Origin: Lederbergia panacisoli
GTDB taxonomy: Bacteria > Bacillota > Bacilli > Bacillales > Bacillaceae_C
NCBI RefSeq assembly: GCF_024626525.1
Contig: NZ_JANJGU010000014.1
Location: forward strand, 1-64,000
Direction of reading: 5' to 3'
Length of the DNA stretch: 64,000 bases
Below are positions 57,463-64,000 of the stretch, one piece after another. Within the stretch, counting starts at the first letter, position 1. Each line of letters begins with the position of its first letter. The position numbers were made by a program, and so were the translations under genes. The notes below the pieces were generated by a model. It was not told the origin of the DNA, did not search any database, and saw nothing but the letters and a program-made list of their open reading frames with translations.

Positions 57463-57600
57463 ACTAGCAAACTTCTTGTCCTTTTCTTTTGCATAAGGAA
57501 GCGAGACTCGTCCCTCGTAGGATTTTCTTTACCGCAAGTCCTTTGGCCGAAATAGGATCATCGACTAAAAACGCCACGTTCTGTGGCTGAGTCGGCGGAT
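57463..57600 (+). repeat. Probable interspersed repeat remnant
   Basis: CAACTAGCAAACTTCTTGTCC matches the left part of the 54.47 kb element, then diverges into GC-richer words (AAACGCCACGTTCTGTGGC, GAGTCGGCGGATCAACC). It may be a composite of two repeat families. No gene is supported between yutM and yumC. Confidence 0.5.
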
Positions 57601-57638
57601 CAACCTTCTGTGAATCTGTATGCGTGGACAGGCGGTTT

Positions 57639-58637
57639 TTACTGCTCAAACAAAGAAGTACTATGCATTGGCTGCAAGCGTGCTTTCGGATCTAAATATG
57701 CTTTTGCATTACTGACGGCGGTTGGTGCTTCACCGAATCCAGTTGCAATTAATTTTATTTTTCCAGGGTAAGTTGTAATATCTCCTGCAGCATATATACC
57801 TGGAATATTTGTTTCTGTTTTACTGTTCACAACGATTGAATTTTTTTCGATTTCCAGTCCCCAGTCTTTAATGGGACCAAGTGAAGAAACGAAACCATAA
57901 TTTACGATTAAGGAATCAAGTTCTACAGAAATTTTTCTTTCTCCTTTTACTTCTTCCAGTAAAAGCTCTCTAATTGCTTCGTTATCACAATTAAGACCAG
58001 AAGCTACAAAAGGAGTAAGAATTTCTACTTTAGAATTCATCAATTGAACCACACTGCTTTCATGAGCACGGAACTTATCCCTACGATGGATCAACGTGAC
58101 TTTTTCTGCAATTGGTTCAAGCATTAATGCCCAGTCAACCGCTGAGTCACCACCTCCAAGAATAGCAACTCTTTGGCCGGCAAACTTTTTCATGTCATCT
58201 ATAAAATAGTGAAGGTTTTTTCCTTCGAATTGTGAAGCTGGCTCTATCTCAAGGCGCCGCGGTTGAAAAGCCCCGATTCCGGCAGTAATGATAATGGTTT
58301 TGGAATAATGAATTTCTTCATCAGAAGTGAGTTTAAACGTTCCATCTTCCAATTTTTCTACACCTTTAACTGCTTGTCCAAGGCAAACAGTCGGTGAAAA
58401 CATAGACATCTGTTTTGTTAAATTATTCACTAATTCCTGGGCTTTTATTTTTGGAAAACCCGCAACATCATATATATACTTTTCAGGATAAAGGGTAGCA
58501 AGCTGACCGCCAAGCTGTGGAAGGCTTTCAATAATTTTCACACTGGCATCTCTCATGCCTCCGTAAAATGCGGTAAACAGACCTGTTGGTCCTCCTCCTA
58601 AAATGGTAATATCATATATTTTTTGATCTTCTTTCAA
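57639..58637 (-). CDS. yumC: Ferredoxin--NADP+ reductase YumC
   Basis: A 332-residue thioredoxin-reductase-like ferredoxin/flavodoxin-NADP reductase. The FAD motif is [17 protein letters not shown], the NADPH motif [14 protein letters not shown], and the C-terminal FAD contact [13 protein letters not shown]. The CxxC of true thioredoxin reductases is absent, as expected. Start is TTG 58637 after GGGAGGGA. It supplies reduced ferredoxin or flavodoxin; YumC is essential in B. subtilis. Confidence 0.92.
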   Translation of the reverse strand: MKEDQKIYDITILGGGPTGLFTAFYGGMRDASVKIIESLPQLGGQLATLYPEKYIYDVAGFPKIKAQELVNNLTKQMSMFSPTVCLGQAVKGVEKLEDGTFKLTSDEEIHYSKTIIITAGIGAFQPRRLEIEPASQFEGKNLHYFIDDMKKFAGQRVAILGGGDSAVDWALMLEPIAEKVTLIHRRDKFRAHESSVVQLMNSKVEILTPFVASGLNCDNEAIRELLLEEVKGERKISVELDSLIVNYGFVSSLGPIKDWGLEIEKNSIVVNSKTETNIPGIYAAGDITTYPGKIKLIATGFGEAPTAVSNAKAYLDPKARLQPMHSTSLFEQ

Positions 58638-58977
58638 AGAAAATCCCTCCCATGTTACTTGAAAAATTCATCCTACACATCATATCACATACGAGAGAAT
58701 CTTACATAATCCTATTATTCGCGTACATATTAAGAATATAAAGTATGCATACTAGCTTTCTGGATTTTGAATATTACTAATTTTCGTTTTTATTCAATAT
58801 TGCTTGAAAAAGAAGTAGAAAAGCATATAATGTAAAGGAGATGTTAATAATTTATGACATTTTTCTGGCTTTTTTTTGCGTTGTACGTGAATTGAATCAC
58901 ATTAAGCACTTATAACATTTTATTTTAACTCTCGTACAAACTAATAATAATACGTAGTAAAGGTGGAAGTGTATATT
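58638..58977. other. Intergenic region between divergent yumC and yumB
   Basis: It holds the promoters of both genes. A good AAAGGAG near 58835 is followed only by very short frames, of 24 codons at most. A partial Rex-like palindrome lies at 58885-58902. Nothing else was recognised. Confidence 0.55.
58885..58902 (+). promoter_or_regulatory. Candidate Rex-like operator upstream of yumB
   Basis: ACGTGAATTGAATCACAT matches the Rex pattern TTGTGAAnnnnTTCACAA at 10 of 14 defined positions. Rex represses NADH dehydrogenase genes in relatives when NADH is low. The match is weak. Confidence 0.3.
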
Positions 58978-60195
58978 ATGAAGAGGCCCAAAATCGTTGT
59001 ATTAGGTGCTGGTTACGGGGGATTAATGACAGTAACCCGTCTGCAAAAACAGCTTGGCAATAACGAAGCTGACATCGTTTTAGTAAACAAAAATGATTAC
59101 CACTACGAAACTACATGGCTCCATGAAGCTTCTGCAGGTACACTTCATCATGACCGTGTTCGCTATGACGTTAAAGATGTTATCGATGGAAGCAAAGTTG
59201 ACTTTGTTCAAGCAACCGCTTTAAAAGTCGACCATCAAGCGAAAAAGGTCATGCTAGATAATGGTGAACTTGATTATGATTATTTAGTTGTAGCCCTTGG
59301 TGGTGCTTCAGAAACTTTCGGAATTAAAGGTTTGGACAAGTATGCATTCTCGATTGTCAATGTGAATGCAGCCCGCCAAATTCGTGAGCATATTGAATAT
59401 CAATTTGCTACATATAAGGCAGAAGAAGTAAAAAATCCAAACCGTTTAACAATCGTTGTCGGCGGTGCTGGTTTTACAGGCATCGAATTCTTAGGGGAAC
59501 TTGGAAATAGAATTCCAAAACTTTGCAAAGAATATGACATCGATCAAAAGTTAGTAAGAGTTGTGTGTGTGGAAGCAGCTCCAACTGCTTTACCTGGATT
59601 CGATCCAGAACTAGTTCAATATGCGATGGCTCACTTAGAGAAAAAGGGCATCGAATTTATGATTGGAACTGCCATCAAAGAAGCGACTCCTGAAGGGATT
59701 ATCGTGGCAAAAGGTGAAAGCGAAACAGAAGAGATTAATGCTGAAACCGTTATTTGGGCAGCTGGTGTTCGTGGAAACCCAATTATTGAAGCTTCTGAAT
59801 TTGAAAATATGCGCGGTCGTGTAAAAGTGGATCCAGATTTACGTGCTCCCGGCCTTTCTGATGTATTTGTTATCGGTGACTGCTCTCTTGTTATCAATGA
59901 AGAAATCAATCGCCCATATCCACCAACAGCGCAAATTGCTATGCAACAAGGTGAATTGGTAGCAAGCAATATTGCAAAATTGGTCAAAGGGAATACACAA
60001 TTGAGTTCATTCAGTTTTGATAATAAAGGTACTGTATGTTCTCTTGGCGATGATGATGCAATTGGGGTTGTATTCGGAAAGAAAGTAACAGGCTCTAAAG
60101 CATCATTTATGAAAAAAATGATTGATAACCGAGCGTTGCTTATGATTGGCGGAGTTCCGCTAACAATGAAAAAAGGGAAATTCAACTTTTTTTAA
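58978..60195 (+). CDS. yumB: Type II NADH dehydrogenase YumB
   Basis: A 405-residue NDH-2 flavoprotein that passes electrons from NADH to menaquinone at the inner face of the membrane. FAD motif [16 protein letters not shown] (6-21), NADH motif [16 protein letters not shown], and FAD contact [10 protein letters not shown] are visible. The C-terminus is amphipathic ([10 protein letters not shown] to KKGKFNFF), suited to monotopic membrane attachment. ATG 58978 follows AAAGGTGG. It is separate from the YutJ paralogue. Confidence 0.92.
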   Translation: MKRPKIVVLGAGYGGLMTVTRLQKQLGNNEADIVLVNKNDYHYETTWLHEASAGTLHHDRVRYDVKDVIDGSKVDFVQATALKVDHQAKKVMLDNGELDYDYLVVALGGASETFGIKGLDKYAFSIVNVNAARQIREHIEYQFATYKAEEVKNPNRLTIVVGGAGFTGIEFLGELGNRIPKLCKEYDIDQKLVRVVCVEAAPTALPGFDPELVQYAMAHLEKKGIEFMIGTAIKEATPEGIIVAKGESETEEINAETVIWAAGVRGNPIIEASEFENMRGRVKVDPDLRAPGLSDVFVIGDCSLVINEEINRPYPPTAQIAMQQGELVASNIAKLVKGNTQLSSFSFDNKGTVCSLGDDDAIGVVFGKKVTGSKASFMKKMIDNRALLMIGGVPLTMKKGKFNFF

Positions 60196-60210
60196 AAACT
60201 ATTAAAGAAG

Positions 60211-60243
60211 AGGCGGAGTCTTAAATCGATTCTGCCTTTTTTA
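60211..60243 (+). terminator. Terminator after yumB
   Basis: Stem AGGCGGAGTC/GATTCTGCCT with G-U pairs, then TTTTTT. Confidence 0.82.
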
Positions 60244-60334
60244 TGTCATTAAATTGCCTTAATTATGACGATTGACGCTCTTTCTTTCATCTAGTAGACT
60301 TAGGAATAGTGCAAAATCAAGGGGGGATTTATCC

Positions 60335-60655
60335 ATGTCGATAATTCCAATATTATTAGTATCCATGCTGCTGTTTTTCGTTTTATTTTTTGGTATTGGA
60401 TTTTTATTAAATATGTTGCTGCGAATGACATGGATCATGGCGGTCATTTATCCAATCGTTGCAATATTGATTATAAACAAAGCAGATTTCAGTGAATACT
60501 TTACGAACACTAGTGCATCTTTTTCAAGTTTGGGAAATAGCTTATCTACACTTGCTCCATTTGATATCGCCATTTTAGCGAGTGGATTATTAGGTGCCGT
60601 TAGTTCAGGAGTGACTATGCGAGTACTTCGTGCAAAAGGATATAGAATGTTTTAA
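60335..60655 (+). CDS. yuiB: Small membrane protein YuiB
   Basis: A 106-residue protein with three hydrophobic segments (about 3-27, 33-50, 75-97). It resembles B. subtilis YuiB in length, position and the segment MLLFFVLFFGIGFLLNMLLR. Function unknown. ATG 60335 follows GGGGGGA; the frame extends upstream without a site. A hairpin follows. Confidence 0.82.
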   Translation: MSIIPILLVSMLLFFVLFFGIGFLLNMLLRMTWIMAVIYPIVAILIINKADFSEYFTNTSASFSSLGNSLSTLAPFDIAILASGLLGAVSSGVTMRVLRAKGYRMF

Positions 60656-60682
60656 GGACTTTCTCATAAGGAAGTCTTTTTA
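60656..60682 (+). terminator. Terminator after yuiB
   Basis: Short stem GACTTTC/GGAAGTC followed by TTTTT. Confidence 0.7.
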
Positions 60683-60781
60683 ATATGTTGTTTTTATAAT
60701 TCGTATTTTTCAGTATTTTTTATACTAAAGGAATAATTCCTCTCAAAATGGGAAAGTATTAGTTTTGAGAGGAGTGTATGG

Positions 60782-61480
60782 ATGTTATACGTTAAACAGA
60801 CGAGTAAAAGAATCATGATGATTGTTTTATTTATTGGGGCGTTATTTGCAACATTTGAATCTATCACAGGGATGAATGCAAGAACATTTGTAGTGAAAGC
60901 TGCACCTAATATAACCACAGAATTTGAAAAAAAGTTTTTTGTGTTCCCACACATAACAGAAAGACGATATTTATTAAAGAATATGTATAGTGCGATAGAG
61001 GAACAGCTTACATATCGGGCAAGTTCCGCCAAAACGAGTGAACCAAAATCGTTGGAAAATGAAGATTGGTCCCAATATCCCACTATGGAAGTTACAGCAA
61101 CAGGTTATACAGCTGGTGTCGAGTCAACTGGGAAAAGACCGGGTCATCCGCTCTATGGTGTTACGTATTCAGGTGTAAAAGTTAAAAGAGATATGTATTC
61201 AACCATAGCGGCAGATATCAATGTTTTTCCGCTTGGTACCATTTTATATATTCCTGGCTACGGTTATGGAGTAGTGGCAGATACCGGATCGGCCATTAAA
61301 GGGAATACGATTGATTTGTATTATGAAACAGTAGATGAAGTGTATAAAGAGTGGGGAAAACAAAAACTAGAAGTATATATCATTCAAGAAGGAAATGGTA
61401 CATTAACTGAAAAAGATTTAACTGCATTGAATGAGAATGAAACAATGCAAGTGTTTCGTCAAAAGTTTTTTAAAAAATAA
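60782..61480 (+). CDS. yuiC: 3D-domain protein YuiC
   Basis: A 232-residue protein with an N-terminal membrane anchor or signal (about 10-28), a spacer, and a C-terminal 3D domain (about 105-205). The three acidic residues lie in [22 protein letters not shown] and NTIDLYYET. The fold is that of MltA-like lytic transglycosylases; YuiC is a stationary-phase survival (Sps) protein, placed as a resuscitation-promoting-factor-like muralytic enzyme. GAGAGGAG precedes the ATG. Confidence 0.87.
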   Translation: MLYVKQTSKRIMMIVLFIGALFATFESITGMNARTFVVKAAPNITTEFEKKFFVFPHITERRYLLKNMYSAIEEQLTYRASSAKTSEPKSLENEDWSQYPTMEVTATGYTAGVESTGKRPGHPLYGVTYSGVKVKRDMYSTIAADINVFPLGTILYIPGYGYGVVADTGSAIKGNTIDLYYETVDEVYKEWGKQKLEVYIIQEGNGTLTEKDLTALNENETMQVFRQKFFKK

Positions 61481-61486
61481 TAAATG

Positions 61487-61521
61487 AAAAAGAAGCGGCT
61501 GATCCATATCCCGCTTCTTTT
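61487..61521. terminator. Bidirectional terminator between yuiC and yuiD
   Basis: Stem AAAAGAAGCGG/CCGCTTCTTTT with a 12-nt loop between convergent genes. Confidence 0.88.
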
Positions 61522-61527
61522 GTATGA

Positions 61528-62019
61528 TTAAATTACAACTAATAAATTATGCAGGGCTACTGCCCAAACAATTCCTGTCAGTCCTCCGAAAAATACTTCG
61601 ACCGGTTTATGACCTAATAATTCTTTTAACTTTATAAACTCCATCTGTTTTTCTTTATGTGTTTTTCCTTGCCAAACATGTATATCTGAAATCATTTTTT
61701 GAAAATCCACGGATAGTCTATTAAGAACGGCCGCCTGTTCTCCGGCTTGTCTTCTGACTCCCGTTGCATCGAACATGACGATGATTGCAAAGATAGCTGA
61801 TACTGCAAAAAGAGTTGAACCTAAACCTGCATCAAGTGCAACACTAGTTGTTAATGCTGTGACTCCCGCTGAATGGGAACTAGGCATTCCTCCTGTTGAG
61901 GTAATAAGTGTCCAATCTGTCTTTTTTGTCATAATAAAATGTAAGGGCACTTTAATAAATTGTGCAAAGAATATGGCGGTGAGTGCAGCCCAAAAGGGGA
62001 AATTATGCAGGAACTCCAT
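61528..62019 (-). CDS. yuiD: Divergent PAP2-family membrane protein YuiD
   Basis: A 163-residue membrane protein of the divergent PAP2 (DUF212) family with four or five helices. The acid phosphatase-like blocks GGMPSSHSAGVTAL and MFDATGVRRQAGEQA are visible, as is HKPVEVFFGGLTGI at the end. It probably hydrolyses lipid phosphates, but the substrate is not known. Start MEFLHNF follows AAAGGATG; a longer frame upstream has no ribosome site. Confidence 0.87.
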   Translation of the reverse strand: MEFLHNFPFWAALTAIFFAQFIKVPLHFIMTKKTDWTLITSTGGMPSSHSAGVTALTTSVALDAGLGSTLFAVSAIFAIIVMFDATGVRRQAGEQAAVLNRLSVDFQKMISDIHVWQGKTHKEKQMEFIKLKELLGHKPVEVFFGGLTGIVWAVALHNLLVVI

Positions 62020-62168
62020 TCGAAACATCCTTTCACGTTGATGCAATTGACGGTTCCATTTATAATACCACAATATATTAAAAGAAATCATGTTTAATTT
62101 TTATAAATAAACTTCGATAGTCGAAATATAATCGTATATCATTTATAATTTATTTTGAGGTGAATGAA

Positions 62169-63674
62169 ATGTTTAAAATATCGAACGGGAATCCTTTTGA
62201 AAGTAAAGAAGAATGTTTAATTGTAGGACTATTTGAAAAACCAGAAAAGTTTACGGGAATACTTGAAAATTTAGATGAAATATTTGATGGAGAATTGACG
62301 GAACTTGTTAAGTCGGGAGATATATCTGCAAAATATAAATCACTATCTGTCGTGCATGGTTTAGGAAAATCAGATGTGAAGCGATTTATATTTGTCGGAC
62401 TTGGCAAGGAAAAAGAATTGAGCTTCAATACATTGAAAGAGGCATATGGCGCTGCAAGTAAAAAGGTGGCTGGGATGCGCCTTGGAAAGTTGGCAGTAGC
62501 TCTTGATACATTTGTTTCATCAAAAATAACAGCCGAAGATGCCGCGCTTTCGTTTAGTGAAGCATACATATTATCGACTTATCAATTTGAAGGTTATAAA
62601 CAAAAATCAAATGAACCAGAAATCAATATCGAAACGATTAAGATTTTTACGAATGCTGCTGATGAAGAGATTAGTTCTGCTGTTGAAATGGGCAGCTCTT
62701 ACGGCAAGGGGACAAATTCAGCAAGAACACTTGTAAATTTGCCAGGTAACATGCTTAAGGCGTCTGATCTCGCAGAATATGCAAAAGAGTTGGGGCAAGC
62801 CTATTCTTTTGAGGTAGAAATTTTAAATAAATCCGAAATCGAAAAGCTGGGGATGGGGGCATTTTTAGCGGTCAATCAAGGTTCCACAGAGCCACCCTAT
62901 ATGATAGTTCTAAAATATCAAGGAAAAGATGAGTGGAAGGATGTTATTGGTCTCGTCGGAAAAGGGATAACATTTGATACGGGCGGTTACTCATTGAAGC
63001 CAAAAGATGGAATCGTCGGCATGAAGATGGATATGGGAGGAGCAGCTTCTGTATTAGGTGCAATGGAAATAATCGGGAGAATGCGTCCAAAACAAAACGT
63101 TGTCGCCGTCATCCCTGCAACGGACAATATGGTAAGTGGAAATGCATTCAAACCAGATGATGTGATCACCTCCTTCAGCGGAAAAACGATAGAAGTCCTA
63201 AATACGGACGCTGAAGGTAGACTCGTTCTCGCTGATGCCGTCACATACGCAAAACATCATGGAGCAAATTATTTAGTCGATGTTGCAACACTTACAGGTG
63301 GAGTGATAGTAGCGCTTGGTTTAGACAAGACGGGTGCACTTACAAATGATGAAACATTATTTGAAAAGGTATTAGAAGCTTCTTATGAAGCGGGAGAATT
63401 TATTTGGCGTCTACCTTATACAGAAAAAGATAAAGAAAGAGTCCGCAGTAGTAAAATTGCTGATCTAAATAATTCTCCGGGACGAGAAGGACACGCTATT
63501 ATGGGCGGTGCTTTTATTGGAGAATTTGCAGAAGAGACACCATGGGTGCATCTCGATATAGCTGGGACTGCAACTACTAAGAGCGATTATGATTTAGGAC
63601 CTGCAGGTGCTACCGGAGTAATGGCACGAACATTAGCATTGCTCGTTGAAAACTTTGATTTGGAAAAAGAATAA
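62169..63674 (+). CDS. pepA: Leucyl (cytosol) aminopeptidase PepA
   Basis: A 501-residue M17 metalloaminopeptidase. The catalytic signature [13 protein letters not shown] is present, with metal-binding lysine and aspartate in [19 protein letters not shown]. The non-catalytic N-terminal domain spans about 1-165. It removes N-terminal residues from peptides, a fitting downstream step to App-mediated peptide import. ATG 62169 follows GAGGTGA; a GTG three codons earlier overlaps that site. Equivalent to B. subtilis YuiE. Confidence 0.93.
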   Translation: MFKISNGNPFESKEECLIVGLFEKPEKFTGILENLDEIFDGELTELVKSGDISAKYKSLSVVHGLGKSDVKRFIFVGLGKEKELSFNTLKEAYGAASKKVAGMRLGKLAVALDTFVSSKITAEDAALSFSEAYILSTYQFEGYKQKSNEPEINIETIKIFTNAADEEISSAVEMGSSYGKGTNSARTLVNLPGNMLKASDLAEYAKELGQAYSFEVEILNKSEIEKLGMGAFLAVNQGSTEPPYMIVLKYQGKDEWKDVIGLVGKGITFDTGGYSLKPKDGIVGMKMDMGGAASVLGAMEIIGRMRPKQNVVAVIPATDNMVSGNAFKPDDVITSFSGKTIEVLNTDAEGRLVLADAVTYAKHHGANYLVDVATLTGGVIVALGLDKTGALTNDETLFEKVLEASYEAGEFIWRLPYTEKDKERVRSSKIADLNNSPGREGHAIMGGAFIGEFAEETPWVHLDIAGTATTKSDYDLGPAGATGVMARTLALLVENFDLEKE

Positions 63675-63771
63675 GAGATGTAATTTCTGAATTGCCCATG
63701 CCATATAGACCTTTGTCGCATAAACAGATATAGAAGGGCATTTGTTTAGAGACAAAGGAGGTTGCTAATAA

Positions 63772-64000
63772 ATGATGTATTATCGCGGCCCTGTACCTTA
63801 TGCTGATAGTCGCTTTTTTGGGTTGTTTGCCGCTCCTTTAGTAGGTGGCTTTTTTGGAGGATTGATAGGAGGAGGTATTGCCGGGGGACTTGTCGGTGCA
63901 TTTAATCGTCCGCGTCCTATCATTGCTTATCCGCCATATATGCCTTATGGCTACGGTGCCGTGCCGCCAGCACCATACGGTTACGGAGCAGCGCCACCAC
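63772..64000 (+). CDS. Gly-rich, Pro/Tyr-rich small protein (cut by window end)
   Basis: The first 76 codons of a gene that runs off the window. After YYRGPVPYADSRFFGLFAAP comes a glycine-zipper-like hydrophobic stretch (VGGFFGGLIGGGIAGGLVGA, about 25-44), then a Pro/Tyr/Gly-rich tail with repeats of PYGYGA type. AAAGGAGG lies 8 bp before the tandem ATG ATG. Such sequences occur in Bacillus membrane- or spore-associated proteins. I do not recognise the family and the C-terminus is missing. Confidence 0.75.
   Translation, partial: MMYYRGPVPYADSRFFGLFAAPLVGGFFGGLIGGGIAGGLVGAFNRPRPIIAYPPYMPYGYGAVPPAPYGYGAAPP

Noticed and set aside
58835-58930. Very short leader peptide upstream of yumB after AAAGGAG.
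   Set aside because: The possible peptides are 13 or 24 codons, spacing to the ribosome site is poor, and no attenuator structure accompanies them.

Overview
The window is chromosomal DNA of a low-GC, Gram-positive, endospore-forming member of the Bacillaceae. Evidence is the strong AGGAGG-type ribosome binding sites, frequent TTG/GTG starts, a gerA-type germination operon, several spore-coat genes, SAM-I and lysine riboswitches, and long stretches of gene order shared (from memory) with Bacillus subtilis: appDFABC, the yus/fad block, metNPQ, sufCDSUB, yunBCDF-lytH, the yut block and the yumC-yumB-yuiBCD-pepA block. It is not B. subtilis itself: met gene order is rearranged, yusFG and yunE are missing, and several accessory genes and repeats have been inserted.

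Layout. 1-0.6 kb: an array of 51-bp tandem repeats. 0.7-4.2 kb: a heterodimeric ABC exporter with one consensus and one degenerate ATP site. 4.3-10.1 kb (minus): the app oligopeptide importer. 10.5-13.4 kb: a tiny membrane protein, a Coat F protein, a thioredoxin-like protein and a RodA/FtsW-type SEDS glycosyltransferase. 13.4-17.8 kb (minus): a complete gerA-family receptor operon and two small Coat F genes. 17.9-25.3 kb: a proline dehydrogenase-like gene, the FadR-box-controlled beta-oxidation operon fadN-fadA-fadE, yusI and gcvH. 25.4-26.8 kb: a NERD-domain gene and a second 51-bp repeat array. 26.9-31.4 kb: yusE, then a SAM riboswitch leading into a sarcosine/N-methyl-amino-acid oxidase homologue followed by metQ-metN-metP. 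31.6-37.4 kb: a possible small gene and sufCDSUB, with a structured three-arm repeat between sufU and sufB. 37.8-41.9 kb: a large secreted GH16 glucanase with five tandem beta-sandwich-like modules. 42-45.4 kb: yunF, yunD, yunC, yunB. 45.5-49.2 kb: a lysine riboswitch with an NhaC-type transporter, then an NSS transporter with its 38-residue partner. 49.2-63.7 kb: lytH and the yut/yuz/yum/yui genes (Fe-S carriers, flavin oxidoreductases, spore proteins, leucyl aminopeptidase). 63.8 kb to the end: a truncated glycine/proline/tyrosine-rich protein.

How it works together. Many genes serve sporulation, germination and nutrient recycling: peptide uptake, beta-oxidation, proline oxidation, aminopeptidase, germinant receptor, coat proteins and the cortex enzyme LytH. 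Fe-S biogenesis appears twice, as the suf operon and as the NifU-C and IscA-type carriers. Methionine and lysine pools are sensed by riboswitches that control candidate transporters.

The least ordinary signals are non-coding. Four loci carry tandem or clustered repeats; three have a strict 51-bp period, and one shows compensatory base changes in its hairpin stem. A fold-capable three-arm element sits inside the suf operon. An interspersed inverted-repeat family is present at 51-57 kb in full, internally deleted and minimal forms. No rRNA, tRNA, CRISPR array, prophage or insertion sequence was recognised.
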